From the NCBI GenBank assembly GCA_015486505.1, contig WFRP01000313.1, positions 1-43,955 of the forward strand: a stretch of DNA of 43,955 nt, given 5' to 3'. This DNA is from Pseudomonadota bacterium (lineage in GTDB: Bacteria > Desulfobacterota > Anaeroferrophillalia > Anaeroferrophillales > Tharpellaceae). Below the pieces are notes generated by a model. It searched no databases and was not told where the DNA came from. It saw only the letters and a list, made by a program, of their open reading frames with translations. Each line of letters starts with the position of its first letter. Positions within the stretch are counted from its first letter, which is position 1. The translations under genes were made by a program, and so were the position numbers. Positions 5,278 to 14,365 of the stretch are shown here, one piece after another.

Positions 5278-8085
5278 ATGAAGAAAATCAGTATAATAAA
5301 ACACATTAAATTGTGGGTGATTGTTTTTTTATTGGTGGTTGGTGCGAGTATGATTGCCCTGGATCTGACGATAACCCATAACGGTTTTCAGAGTCAGGTT
5401 GAACAATATCGCAAGCAGTATATTGATCAGCAGAAGCAGATGATTAAACAGGAGGTTGATCAGGTCGTCGCAATGATCAGGTGGAAAAAAGACCGGGCTG
5501 AGGCACTGGTCAAAGCTGAAATTAAATCCCGGGTTGAAGAAGCCTGCGCGGTGTGCAGCCATATCTACCAGCTGAACAAAAACCGAAAAAGCCCGGCTGA
5601 GATCCGGGAGATGATCATCGAGGCCTTGCGGCCGATCCGTTTTGCACAGGGCCGCGGCTACTATTTTATTACTCGTTTGGATGGCATTGAGATGCTTTTT
5701 GCCGATAAACCGGAATTTGAAGGGCGGAATTTGCTGAATATGCAGGATACGCAAGGTAAGTATGTAATTAAAGATATGATTAAATTAGTGCGGCAGTCCG
5801 GTGCGGGTTTTTATGAATATCACTGGACCAAACCCCGGGCGGCCGGCAAAGATTATAAAAAAATAGCTTTTGTTAAACGTTTTGCCCCCTTGAACTGGTT
5901 TATTGGAACCGGCTTGTATGTTGATGATGTTGAGAGGCAAATTAAAAACGATTTACTCACAGATATAAGCCGGATTCGTTTTGGCCGGGAAGGCTATGTT
6001 TTTGTTGACCGGTTAAATGGTGATGTTCTGGTAGCAAACGGCAGGCGTTTTGACGGAACCCGGAAACTGTGGCAGGTTTTCAAGGGAAAACCGGTAAAAA
6101 TCAAAGCGGTTTTTGCGAAAGAGCGCCGGGCGGCCTTGAAAGACGGTGGTGATTACATCTATTATACCTGGGGCAAATTGAGTGATCCTGATCGGGAAGC
6201 AGCCAAAGCCTCTTTCGTTTACGGCATTCCTGAACTGCAATGGCTGGTCGGGGCCGGGGTCTATCTTGATGATGTGGAGATGGCGATTGCACAGATGCAT
6301 TTCCGATTACAAAATCAGCTTAAAATAAAAATACTCATTTTTATTCTCTGTCTGTTGGCAATGATAGCTCTTTTCCTTCTCCTTTTCAACCATTTGCACC
6401 GGCAGTTGAAAAACGATTTCCGGCTCTTTAACCTGTTTTTTGATCGGGCGGCGCACTCCGATGAACCGATTAATCAGGACTTGATCCGATTTAGTGAATT
6501 CGACCGGCTGGCGGAACACGCAAATAAAATGCTCTTCGATAAAACGCTTGCCCGGCAGAAGCTTTTTGCCGAGCAACAGGCGTTGCGCGAAAGCGAACAA
6601 AAATTCCGGGAGATGGCAAATTTGCTGCCCCAGGTGGTTTATGAGGCGGATGCCCGGGGGAACATTAGTTTTATTAACCGTCAGTCCCTGGAAATGTTTG
6701 GCTATTCTGAAGCTGATGCCGATGAAAGGCTTAGTTTTTTCACTATGCTTGTACCGGAAGACCGCAGTCGGGCAGAAGAAAATATCGAAGCGGTTTTGGC
6801 CGGTAAGACCCCAGGGAACAACGAATATACCGCGTTAAGAAAAGATGGCTCCGTATTCCCGGTAATGGCTTACTCGACTCCGGTTTATCATGATGGTAAA
6901 CTTGATGGTTTTAGAGGTATCATTGTCGATATTTCCGAGCGCAAACGAATGGAAGAGGAGTTACTTAAGGTTCGCAAGCTTGAATCAGTCGGGGTTCTGG
7001 CCGGCGGCATAGCCCATGATTTCAACAATATATTGACGGCAATTTTAGGAAATATTTCTCTCGCCCTGATAAATACCGATCCTGAAAATGAAAATCATGC
7101 TTTGCTATTGGAATCGGAAAAAGCCTCCTTGCGGGCTCAGGAACTGACTCAGCAACTGTTAACCTTCGCCAAGGGCGGGGAACCGGTCAAGAAAATTGCG
7201 GCAATTGACGAGGTTATCAAAGATTCCGCCGGCTTTGTTCTCCGGGGGAGCAATGTCAGATGTGATTTTCAGTTTAGTGAAGATCTCTGGCCGGTCGTCC
7301 TTGATGCGGGGCAGATTAGTCAGGTCATTCAAAATATTATTATCAATGCGGCTCAGGCCATGCCGGGCGGCGGTCGGATTGTGATATTCTGCACGAACTG
7401 TAATCTGAATTTGAATTCCGTCGTTCCCGTAAGCCCGGGCAATTATATAAAAATTATCATCAAAGATCAGGGGATCGGTATTCCTGCAGATATGCTTGAT
7501 AAAATATTTGATCCTTATTTTACAACCAAACAACAAGGCAGCGGTTTAGGCCTGGCGATAACCCATTCCATCATCAAAAAACATAAGGGCTACCTTGCGG
7601 TGGATTCCCGTCTGGGGCAAGGCACGACTTTTACAATCTATCTTCCCGCAGCCCAAAACAAAACCGGGTCTGAAACCCGGGATGTTATTGCGGCACCGCT
7701 GCCCTGTTCGGGCCGGATAATGATTATGGATGATGAAGAGACGATCCGGGCTCTGCTTAGCAGGACCCTCTCACGGGCTGGTTATGAAGTGGTGGCGGTT
7801 AATGATGGAGAACAAGCCGTTTTACTCTATAAAAAAGCGTTGGCGGCAGAGCAGTCAATTGATCTTGTCATTATGGATCTGACGATTCCGGGTGGTATGG
7901 GCGGTAAAGATGCTGTCCGAGAGATCCTTAAAATTAATCCGGAGGCCAAAGTTGCGGTTTCCAGCGGTTATTCCAATGATCCGGTAATAGCCAATTTCAG
8001 TGAATACGGTTTTTGTGGTGCGCTGGGAAAACCATTTAAGGTTTCAAGGGTGCTGGAATTTGTGGCCCAAGTTCTTAACGGCTGA
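5278..8085 (+). CDS. Membrane hybrid histidine kinase (double Cache, PAS, HisKA, HATPase, REC)
   Basis: 935 residues. One membrane helix lies near 12-30 and another near 347-370, enclosing a periplasmic double Cache sensor; its two halves each close with the same pattern (NWFIGTGLYVDDVE, QWLVGAGVYLDDVE), so it is an internal duplication of Cache_2 type. Then a PAS domain (about 440-560), a HisKA domain with phospho-acceptor His580 in AHDFNN, an ATPase domain (N-box NIIINAAQAM, G1 DQGIGIP, G2 GSGLGLA) and a C-terminal receiver with Asp867 in MDLTIPGGMGG. The downstream chemoreceptor at 8154 is 68 bases away. The ligand is unknown; Cache domains in the family usually bind small organic acids, amino acids or the like. 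The transmitter-receiver half closely resembles that of the kinase at 39660. Confidence 0.92.
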   Translation: MKKISIIKHIKLWVIVFLLVVGASMIALDLTITHNGFQSQVEQYRKQYIDQQKQMIKQEVDQVVAMIRWKKDRAEALVKAEIKSRVEEACAVCSHIYQLNKNRKSPAEIREMIIEALRPIRFAQGRGYYFITRLDGIEMLFADKPEFEGRNLLNMQDTQGKYVIKDMIKLVRQSGAGFYEYHWTKPRAAGKDYKKIAFVKRFAPLNWFIGTGLYVDDVERQIKNDLLTDISRIRFGREGYVFVDRLNGDVLVANGRRFDGTRKLWQVFKGKPVKIKAVFAKERRAALKDGGDYIYYTWGKLSDPDREAAKASFVYGIPELQWLVGAGVYLDDVEMAIAQMHFRLQNQLKIKILIFILCLLAMIALFLLLFNHLHRQLKNDFRLFNLFFDRAAHSDEPINQDLIRFSEFDRLAEHANKMLFDKTLARQKLFAEQQALRESEQKFREMANLLPQVVYEADARGNISFINRQSLEMFGYSEADADERLSFFTMLVPEDRSRAEENIEAVLAGKTPGNNEYTALRKDGSVFPVMAYSTPVYHDGKLDGFRGIIVDISERKRMEEELLKVRKLESVGVLAGGIAHDFNNILTAILGNISLALINTDPENENHALLLESEKASLRAQELTQQLLTFAKGGEPVKKIAAIDEVIKDSAGFVLRGSNVRCDFQFSEDLWPVVLDAGQISQVIQNIIINAAQAMPGGGRIVIFCTNCNLNLNSVVPVSPGNYIKIIIKDQGIGIPADMLDKIFDPYFTTKQQGSGLGLAITHSIIKKHKGYLAVDSRLGQGTTFTIYLPAAQNKTGSETRDVIAAPLPCSGRIMIMDDEETIRALLSRTLSRAGYEVVAVNDGEQAVLLYKKALAAEQSIDLVIMDLTIPGGMGGKDAVREILKINPEAKVAVSSGYSNDPVIANFSEYGFCGALGKPFKVSRVLEFVAQVLNG

Positions 8086-8153
8086 GCACCGCATTCATAC
8101 CGTACATTATTCAGTTAAATAGCAGTATTTTCAGGTAAAAGGGGACGTGAATT

Positions 8154-10205
8154 ATGAAAATACAAAGAATCAGCTTTCGAATTTTACTTCCGGCATTTAT
8201 AATAACTATAGTATTTTCCATCGTTCTCTATTATGTCGCGAGCTCTAAACTCACCGGCATTATCGAGCAAAATCTCAGCCAAAACACCAATGACAAAATT
8301 GCGGATATTGCCGTCAGCGAAAAACGTATCGCCAACGCCATGCTGGCTCAGGCCGCGCTCTTCAGTCAGGCTCAAGCAATTCAAAATGCGTATCTTACAG
8401 CCTACAAAGGGGATATCCACAACGAAAAAGACCCCGAGATGGAGAAAGCCCGTAAACAGCTTAGAGACTACTTTGATTCGATTGAAAAAGGTTACATGAA
8501 GACCAGTCAGGGGAAGCATTTTCGCATACATTTCCACCTGCCCCCGGCCCGCAGTCTTTTGCGCTTATGGAAAACCAAACAACATAAAAGTGATGATTTA
8601 AGCTCTTTCCGTAATACCGTTAAAACTATCAGCCAGGGTGAGCACACACCGCTGGCCGGGATTGAAATCGGCCGGGGCGGTTTTGCCATTCGCGGGCTGG
8701 CCCCGGTAATCACCGATTCCGGCCGTTATCTGGGTTCGGTCGAGGTGCTTTCCTCGTATGATCCCCTGGTTAAATACGGCATCTCCAATAAACATGAATA
8801 TATAGCCGTGTATATGAAAAAAGAGTTTCTGCCGATTGCAACCCGGCTGCATGATCGCAGCAAACATCCGTTGGTTGGTGAAAATTTCGTCTATGTTTCC
8901 TCAACCGATAAGGTTGTCACCGATAAACTTATAAGTCCGCAAATCCTTGCTTCCGGCAGCCAGAATATCAATATGCGGCGCATCGGTGATTTTTTTACCG
9001 CGGTTTTCCCGGTCAAAGATTTCAGCGGCAAAGTGATCGGGGTCATGGCTTATGGCTACGATGCGGCTAATGTCTACTCAACTATCACCAAAGCTAAAAT
9101 CAGCATCCTGATGATATGCTTAGCCCTTATTTTATGTATTTTAATCCCGCTGTTACTGACCGTACGTTCAGTCACTAAACCCATCAACCTGACCACCGAG
9201 ATGGTTAAAGATATTGCCGAAGGCAATGGCGATCTGACCAAGCGACTGACCATCTTCAAACAGGATGAAATCGGTGAAATGTCCGGTTATTTCAATCTCT
9301 TTCTTGATAAACTTCAGTCCTTGATCCGCCAGATTAAAGATAATTCCAATGGCATCAATTCGGCATCGAACGAATTTCAGGAGGTTGCGGACCGGATGTT
9401 CAAAAGTGCTCAAGAGAGCTCGGAACGCGCGCATACGGTCGCGACCGCGGCCCAGGAGATGAGCAGCAATCTGCATGGTGTTGCCGCCGCGATGGAAGAG
9501 TCAAGTACGAATACAAATCTGGTGGCAGCCGCAACCGCAGAGATGTCTTCAACTATAAATAATTTATCCGACAATGCCCAAAAAACTCAGACTATATCCA
9601 ACTCCGCGGTTGAAAAAGCCCAAGCCGTATCCCGCCAGATGGCCGGGCTGGGTGAAGCTGCGGTCGGTATTGGTGAAGTCCTGGCAACGATTACCAAAAT
9701 TTCCGGACAGGTAAACCTGCTCGCCCTGAACGCAACCATTGAAGCCGCCCGCGCCGGGGAGGCCGGTAAAGGTTTCGCGGTGGTCGCCGGTGAAATTAAA
9801 ACTTTGGCGAATCAGACCGCTGAAGCCGCTTCCGAGATTCGGACTAAAGTTGAAGCGATTCAGAAAAGTTCCAGCGAAAACATTGCCGGCATCGAGGATA
9901 TCTCAAATATTATTGCCGAGATTAATGAGTTGATCGATTTGGTTACGGACGCCGCCGGAGAACAATCCCAGGCCACCGCGGAGATCACCGGCAGTATTAC
10001 TCAGGTTTCCCGGGGTATTCTGGAAGTTAATGAAAATGTTAATCAAAGTTCTTCAGTCGCGGAAGGGATTACTCGTGACATCGCCGGCGTGGACAACTCG
10101 GCACAAAGCGTGAGAAATAACAGTGATCAACTGAAAATTAACGCTGAGAACTTAAGCAGAACGGCGGCTCGGCTTGGCGCTGTAGTCGGCGAATTCAAAA
10201 TATAA
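8154..10205 (+). CDS. Methyl-accepting chemotaxis protein with large periplasmic sensor
   Basis: 683 residues. N-terminal membrane helix (about 9-28), a periplasmic region of roughly 290 residues of Cache-like make-up, second helix (about 320-342), HAMP domain (RSVTKPINLTTEMVKDIAEGNGDLTKRL) and a cytoplasmic signalling domain. The hairpin tip reads NLLALNATIEAARAGEAGKGF, the sequence that binds CheW/CheA in this family. A GGGGA ribosome site precedes the ATG. No C-terminal CheR-binding pentapeptide is seen; the protein ends AVVGEFKI. It lies just after a Cache-containing kinase, but is followed by an R2/R1 repeat complex rather than chemotaxis genes, so it must work with CheA/CheW encoded elsewhere. 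Confidence 0.95.
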   Translation: MKIQRISFRILLPAFIITIVFSIVLYYVASSKLTGIIEQNLSQNTNDKIADIAVSEKRIANAMLAQAALFSQAQAIQNAYLTAYKGDIHNEKDPEMEKARKQLRDYFDSIEKGYMKTSQGKHFRIHFHLPPARSLLRLWKTKQHKSDDLSSFRNTVKTISQGEHTPLAGIEIGRGGFAIRGLAPVITDSGRYLGSVEVLSSYDPLVKYGISNKHEYIAVYMKKEFLPIATRLHDRSKHPLVGENFVYVSSTDKVVTDKLISPQILASGSQNINMRRIGDFFTAVFPVKDFSGKVIGVMAYGYDAANVYSTITKAKISILMICLALILCILIPLLLTVRSVTKPINLTTEMVKDIAEGNGDLTKRLTIFKQDEIGEMSGYFNLFLDKLQSLIRQIKDNSNGINSASNEFQEVADRMFKSAQESSERAHTVATAAQEMSSNLHGVAAAMEESSTNTNLVAAATAEMSSTINNLSDNAQKTQTISNSAVEKAQAVSRQMAGLGEAAVGIGEVLATITKISGQVNLLALNATIEAARAGEAGKGFAVVAGEIKTLANQTAEAASEIRTKVEAIQKSSSENIAGIEDISNIIAEINELIDLVTDAAGEQSQATAEITGSITQVSRGILEVNENVNQSSSVAEGITRDIAGVDNSAQSVRNNSDQLKINAENLSRTAARLGAVVGEFKI

Positions 10206-10207
10206 GT

Positions 10208-10719
10208 GTAACTATTCAGCCAAATTTTACCCCCCCCCACCTTCTGGAGGGGGCGGGGGTGGTTTTTCGTAAGTGGTTGCGGAAACGATTTCGTTGTTTT
10301 TCGGAAGCGAGCGGGAGCCCATTAGTACCTTACAGGTTATTTTCTGCACCAAAAAACAAGATTTAATAATCAGAAAATGTTCTGATAAGAGTACTTATTT
10401 GCGGGTCGCAAGGCCCCGTTTGGGTTGCGGGATCTGTTCCCGCATTAGTGCCTTACAGGTTATTTTCTGTACCAAAAAACAAGATTTAACAGTCAGAAAA
10501 TGTTCTGATAAGAGTACTTATTTGCGACCATCGGATTGCCCCTGGGTGCGGGCTGAAAAGCCCTGTTTGGGTTGCGGGAGCTGTTCCCGCATCGGCATTG
10601 CAACTGTTTGAGCGTAGCGAGTTTTGCAAGGCGGGCGCAGCGAGCGTAAGGAAAAACAGAAATCTTAACGCCTGGCGGAGAAAAACCGCGCCCGACCCCG
10701 GATTCGGCTGAATAGTTAC
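10208..10719. mobile_element. R2 element interrupted by R1
   Basis: The outer ends are GTAACTATTCAGCC (10208-10221) and its reverse complement GGCTGAATAGTTAC (10706-10719). Between them lie the R2 left part (run of C, CCACCTTCTGGAGGG, then GTGGTTTTTCGTAAG and GGTTGCGGAAACGATTTCG), an R1 array (10321-10592), and the R2 right part (GCGAGCGTAAGGAAAAACAG to CCCGACCCCGGATTCGGC). The uninterrupted 178-base version is at 16190-16367. Flanking bases do not form a clear direct repeat here, unlike that copy. It starts three bases after the chemoreceptor stop. Confidence 0.8.
10321..10592. repeat. R1 composite repeat, copy c (nested in R2)
   Basis: Two A modules (arms starting at 10325 and about 10448) and two B modules, in forward orientation: GTACCTTACAGG...TTTTCTG, an AT-rich loop, GAAAATGTTCTGATAAGAG..., then TTTGCGGGTCGCAAGGCC and the GGGATCTGTTCCCGC hairpin. 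Both loops are of the ACCAAAAAACAAGATTTAA type. Confidence 0.9.
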
Positions 10720-10807
10720 TAAATAATTTTCAAAAAAAATCATTAAAGACATAAAAACAACCACTTATAACAATTCAGAAAAACTTTCTCACCCGGGAAC
10801 ACAAGCT

Positions 10808-11785
10808 ATGACCAATGAGTTTGCTGCTTTTGAACAGTGTCAAAACCCGGCGGTCCGTCTCGACCGGCGCCGACAGGATCTGCACAAGGTTGTCAATCAA
10901 CTGACCAAAACCTGCCTCAGCGGGGAGTGCTTTGAGCATCTTGCCCCGCAGCCGATCCCGTTGCGGGACAATACGATTGCCATTGTCAAACAGGCGCGCA
11001 AGCTGCTTTTCCCCGGTTATTTCACCCAGACGCGGATAGACCCGGTCAATCTCAAATACTATCTCGGCCAGGAGCTTTCCGAACTCCATGAGATGCTCGG
11101 CAATCAGATTATTCTGGCGATCCGCCATGACTGTCTGCGCTACAATGACAGCTGTGTCAACTGCGAAGAGCGCGGCCTCGACGCGGCCTCGGATTTTGTC
11201 AAAAGACTCCCGGAACTCCGGCGGATTCTGGCAACCGATGTCAATGCCGCGATGGAAGGCGACCCGGCCGCGAAAAGTGTTGATCAGGTAATTTTCAGCT
11301 ACCCCGGCCTTTTTGCCATCTCGATCTATCGCATGGCTCACGTTTTACATCATTTGCAAGTTCCCCTGCTGCCGCGGATGATGACTGAATACGCCCATAA
11401 CCTGACCGGAATCGACATCAATCCCGGCGCTCATATCTCTGAAAGTTTTTTCATTGACCACGGTACCGGCATCGTCATCGGCGAAACCACAAAAATCGGC
11501 AAAGGGGCGCGCATCTATCAGGGAGTTACTCTAGGCGCGCTGTCACTGCCGCGGGATGCCGGCGAGAGCCTGCGCCACACCAAACGCCATCCGACAATTG
11601 AGGATGACGTTATTATCTATGCCGGAGCTACGATTCTCGGCGGTAAAACCACAATCGGCGCCCGTTCGGTTATCGGCGGCAATGTCTGGCTTACCGCCTC
11701 GGTGCCGCCCGACACCAGGGTTCTGCAGAAAAGCCAACCGCCGCTTTATTGTGAAGACGGCGTCTGTGTCCCCCAAAACCAATAG
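10808..11785 (+). CDS. cysE: Serine O-acetyltransferase (EpsC/CysE type)
   Basis: 325 residues. Transfers acetyl from acetyl-CoA to L-serine, the first step of cysteine synthesis, in the cytoplasm. The N-terminal part (about 1-190) is helical with SYPGLFAISIYRMAHVL, typical of the long EpsC form; residues about 198-300 form a left-handed beta-helix of hexapeptide repeats with the diagnostic GIDINPGAHI, DHGTGIVIGET and RHPTIEDDVIIYAGATILGG motifs. The tail (YCEDGVCVPQNQ) carries two Cys residues. It stands alone between repeat arrays, with no cysK neighbour. ATG 10808 is the natural start although the ribosome site is weak; a shadow open frame runs on the other strand. Function is confidently assigned from motifs. 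Confidence 0.92.
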   Translation: MTNEFAAFEQCQNPAVRLDRRRQDLHKVVNQLTKTCLSGECFEHLAPQPIPLRDNTIAIVKQARKLLFPGYFTQTRIDPVNLKYYLGQELSELHEMLGNQIILAIRHDCLRYNDSCVNCEERGLDAASDFVKRLPELRRILATDVNAAMEGDPAAKSVDQVIFSYPGLFAISIYRMAHVLHHLQVPLLPRMMTEYAHNLTGIDINPGAHISESFFIDHGTGIVIGETTKIGKGARIYQGVTLGALSLPRDAGESLRHTKRHPTIEDDVIIYAGATILGGKTTIGARSVIGGNVWLTASVPPDTRVLQKSQPPLYCEDGVCVPQNQ

Positions 11786-11788
11786 TCT

Positions 11789-12048
11789 GATGCGGGAACA
11801 AGCCCCGCAACCCAATCGGGCATTTTCGGCCCGTACCCAGGGGCACTTCCTCTGATCGCAAATAAGTACTCTTATCAGAACATTTTCTGATTATTAAATC
11901 TTGTTTTTTGGTGCAGAAAATAACCTGTAAGGTACTGATGCGGGAATAATCCCCGCAACCCAATCGGGCCTTTTCGGCCCGCAAATAAGTGCTCTTATCA
12001 GAACATTTTCTTGTTTTTTCAAACCGAAAATAACCTGTAAGGTACTAA
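11789..12048. repeat. R1 composite repeat, copy d
   Basis: Two B-A units in reverse orientation between cysE (stop at 11785) and the GGDEF gene. The first A module has the TGATTATTAAATC...GGTGCA loop, the second the short TTGTTTTTTCAAACC loop. The array begins four bases after the cysE stop and ends about 50 bases before the next start codon. Confidence 0.9.
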
Positions 12049-12098
12049 TTAGCTACAAATTTCAGCCTGGAAATTTATCTGTCATGGAGAGGTAATCA

Positions 12099-13385
12099 AT
12101 GAAGAGCATGTTAGAACCGGATCATACCATCTTAAAGAAAATACTTCTGGTCGAAGATGATCATTTCTTTGGCACTATGCTGCAGCGTAATTTTGCCCAG
12201 GAAAGTGATCTTGAAACAGTCTGGGCCCAGAGCCTGGCCGAAGGCCGCGAGCTTATGGCTTCCGGCGAACACGATTTTTTTGCGGCCGTCCTCGACTTCA
12301 ACCTTCCCGATGCCCCCCAGGGTGAAATCATTCCCATTGTTCTGGAACGTCATATCCCGGTTATTGTTTTTACGGCCAGCAGTGATATCGAAATTCGCGA
12401 GAAGGTCTGGTCTTACAACGTAGTTGACTATATTTTCAAGGATGACACCAACAGTGTTGAATATCTTATCTCAATGATTCGGCGTCTGGAAATCAATCCC
12501 CGGAGCCGGGTATTGGTGGTTGATGATTCATCTTTTTTTCGCAAGGTGCTGGTTGATCTTTTAAAAACCCATCTTTTTCAGGTATCCTCCGCGGCCAACG
12601 GCAAAGAAGCTCTGGCTTTAATTGATAAGTCTCCGGACTTCAAACTGGTTTTAACCGATTTTGATATGCCGGAAATGGATGGGCTCAAACTGACGCAAAA
12701 ACTGCGTCAACGCTTCCGGCGCGACGAATTGGCAATCATCGGCATCTCTGCCGCCGGGGACAAACTGGCGGCGGCCAACTTTATCAAAAGCGGCGCCAAT
12801 GATTTCATTATCAAGCAGGACTTTATGACCGAAGAGTTCTACAGCCGAGTGCTCCAGAACATTGAAAATATAGAGCGTTCGCAAATGATTTTCGAAATGT
12901 CGATTAAAGATCATTTGACCGGGCTCTATAACCGGCGTTATCTTTTTGATTCCGGAACCAAATTTCTGGCCCGGTCCCGGCGCCAGGAAACAACCATGGT
13001 TTGCGCCATGCTGGACATCGATTTTTTCAAGAAAGTTAATGACAACTATGGCCACGATGTCGGGGATCTGGTTCTGCGCAGCCTCGGGAAAATCCTGTCG
13101 GCAAGTTTCAGAGACACCGATATTGTCGCCCGTTTCGGGGGTGAGGAGTTCTGCGTCCTCGCCGTCGATCTAGACGCAAACAGCGCCTTGAAATTATTCG
13201 AAAAACTCCGCGAGAAAGTTGCCGCCGCCACGATTACCTCAAGCAAAGGGGAGACCTTATCGGTAACTGTCAGTATCGGCGTCTGCGTTCAGCTTGCGGA
13301 AAGTCTGGAAGAAATGATAAAAACGGCCGACGAACGACTCTATAAGGCAAAAGATAACGGCCGCAACCAGGTTATAATTGATTGA
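12099..13385 (+). CDS. Response regulator with two receivers and a GGDEF diguanylate cyclase domain
   Basis: 428 residues, GGAGAGG ribosome site. REC1 (about 15-130) has acidic pair EDD and phospho-site Asp66 (LDFNLPD); REC2 (about 138-255) has DDS and Asp187 (LTDFDMPEMDG). The cyclase domain (about 265-428) has the active motif GGEEF at 347-351 and a product-inhibition site RDTD (Arg338 to Asp341) five residues before it, so it should make cyclic di-GMP from two GTP and be feedback controlled. Its sensor kinase is not adjacent; four kinases elsewhere in this window are candidates. A small gene follows 40 bases downstream and shares a terminator. Confidence 0.95.
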   Translation: MKSMLEPDHTILKKILLVEDDHFFGTMLQRNFAQESDLETVWAQSLAEGRELMASGEHDFFAAVLDFNLPDAPQGEIIPIVLERHIPVIVFTASSDIEIREKVWSYNVVDYIFKDDTNSVEYLISMIRRLEINPRSRVLVVDDSSFFRKVLVDLLKTHLFQVSSAANGKEALALIDKSPDFKLVLTDFDMPEMDGLKLTQKLRQRFRRDELAIIGISAAGDKLAAANFIKSGANDFIIKQDFMTEEFYSRVLQNIENIERSQMIFEMSIKDHLTGLYNRRYLFDSGTKFLARSRRQETTMVCAMLDIDFFKKVNDNYGHDVGDLVLRSLGKILSASFRDTDIVARFGGEEFCVLAVDLDANSALKLFEKLREKVAAATITSSKGETLSVTVSIGVCVQLAESLEEMIKTADERLYKAKDNGRNQVIID

Positions 13386-13425
13386 ATTTCCCTCAACCCG
13401 AAAAGCACACCTGCGGCCTCTTTAA

Positions 13426-13740
13426 ATGCCGACAAAAAATTTACCTGAAGATATCGAGCGCGATTTTACCGCGGCGGCGGCCCTGCACCAGCGCGCCGTA
13501 GCGGATTACACAAAATGCCTGGAATTTAACAAAACCCTGGCCCGGCTCCTGGATAAACTGGAAGATTGCGATCAGCTTAAACTGGCGAACAAGGTAATGG
13601 GCATCCTGATTGACTGCAGTCCCAAAGAAGGCGGTCACTGCGATCAAGCCACGCAGATCGACAATAAAATCAATTCCTTGACAAAAACCTGGAGGAAAGA
13701 AAAAAATAAAGAGACCGGATCAATAATCCGGCCTCTTTAG
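13426..13740 (+). CDS. Small hypothetical protein downstream of the GGDEF gene
   Basis: 104 codons. Not recognised. It is mostly helical and charged, with Cys residues in KCLEFN, LEDCDQ, IDCSPKEGGHCDQ. Position suggests co-transcription with the diguanylate cyclase gene. The last dozen codons run through a terminator hairpin (13709-13737), and the stop codon TAG is formed exactly at the junction of the TTTA target sequence and the first G of the R3 element. The original C-terminus may therefore have been different. No clear Shine-Dalgarno site before the ATG; confidence that this is a real gene is moderate. Confidence 0.5.
   Translation: MPTKNLPEDIERDFTAAAALHQRAVADYTKCLEFNKTLARLLDKLEDCDQLKLANKVMGILIDCSPKEGGHCDQATQIDNKINSLTKTWRKEKNKETGSIIRPL
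13709..13737 (+). terminator. Rho-independent terminator interrupted at its T tract
   Basis: AAAGAG-A-CCGGAT-CAATA-ATCCGG-C-CTCTTT forms a strong stem, with its T tract cut to TTT by the R3 insertion that starts at 13740. It would end the GGDEF/hypothetical transcript. Confidence 0.7.
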
Positions 13741-13879
13741 GGTTCCTTTAAAAATAGAAATTTTGTTCAAGAACAAGGTTGTCGAGGATTTTAACCGGAG
13801 GAATACATTGAGTATTTTGAGGATTAAAATTTGAGACTAACGCAGTTATTGGGCAAGAGAGCAATTTTTCGAGGTTCCC
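13740..13879. mobile_element. R3 MITE-like element, full-length copy
   Basis: A 140-base element beginning GGGTTCCTTTAAAAAT and ending AATTTTTCGAGGTTCCC, nearly identical to the inverse of 4812-4952 (shared core: ATTTTGTTCAAGAACAAGG, TTTTAACCGGA, AATACATTGAGTATTTTGAGG, AACGCAGTTATTGGGCAA). Flanks are TTTA on the left and TTAA on the right. Confidence 0.8.
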
Positions 13880-13908
13880 TTAAGATTTTGAATTGCCGAC
13901 AGACCCTG

Positions 13909-14337
13909 TCAGCGCAGCAGGAATACCGGCAGGTGGCATTCCTGAATGACTTTGTTGGCGACCGAGCCGAACATCACGTTCGACAATTTACCGGAACCAT
14001 TCGGCGAAATAATAACGAAATCCACCCCTTCCCGGGCCGCCGCCCGACAGATCATCTCCGCCGGATTACCGCGTTCAAGAATGCTGTCGGCGAGCACGCC
14101 GGCATTCTCCAACTCCTGCCGGTGTTTCTCGAGAACCTTCTCACAATGAGCGATTGACTGCGCCGTAATCAGCTCCACCTGACTTTGCTGAAAACCGTGA
14201 TATTCAAGCTGTGAGACCGAAACCACAATCATCAGAGTCACCGACATCGGCATCCGCTCTTTCATTTTGATAATATATTGCAGCACCCGATGTGCTGCCA
14301 GCGAATCATCAACCGGAACTAAAACCCGTACAGACAT
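13909..14337 (-). CDS. Universal stress protein (UspA family), TRAP-associated
   Basis: 142 residues, a single Usp domain: N-terminal RVLVPVDDS, and the ATP-binding signature near the end, NGSGKLSNVMFGSVANKVIQ, matching G-x2-G-x9-G-S/T with a short spacing. It lies 28 bases after dctM on the same strand, so it is probably translated from the TRAP operon. In some TRAP systems (for example TeaABCD of Halomonas) a Usp protein of this kind binds ATP and modulates transport; the same role is inferred here. Confidence 0.88.
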   Translation of the reverse strand: MSVRVLVPVDDSLAAHRVLQYIIKMKERMPMSVTLMIVVSVSQLEYHGFQQSQVELITAQSIAHCEKVLEKHRQELENAGVLADSILERGNPAEMICRAAAREGVDFVIISPNGSGKLSNVMFGSVANKVIQECHLPVFLLR

Positions 14338-14365
14338 AAATACCTCCAGTAACTACTCGGTTCTC

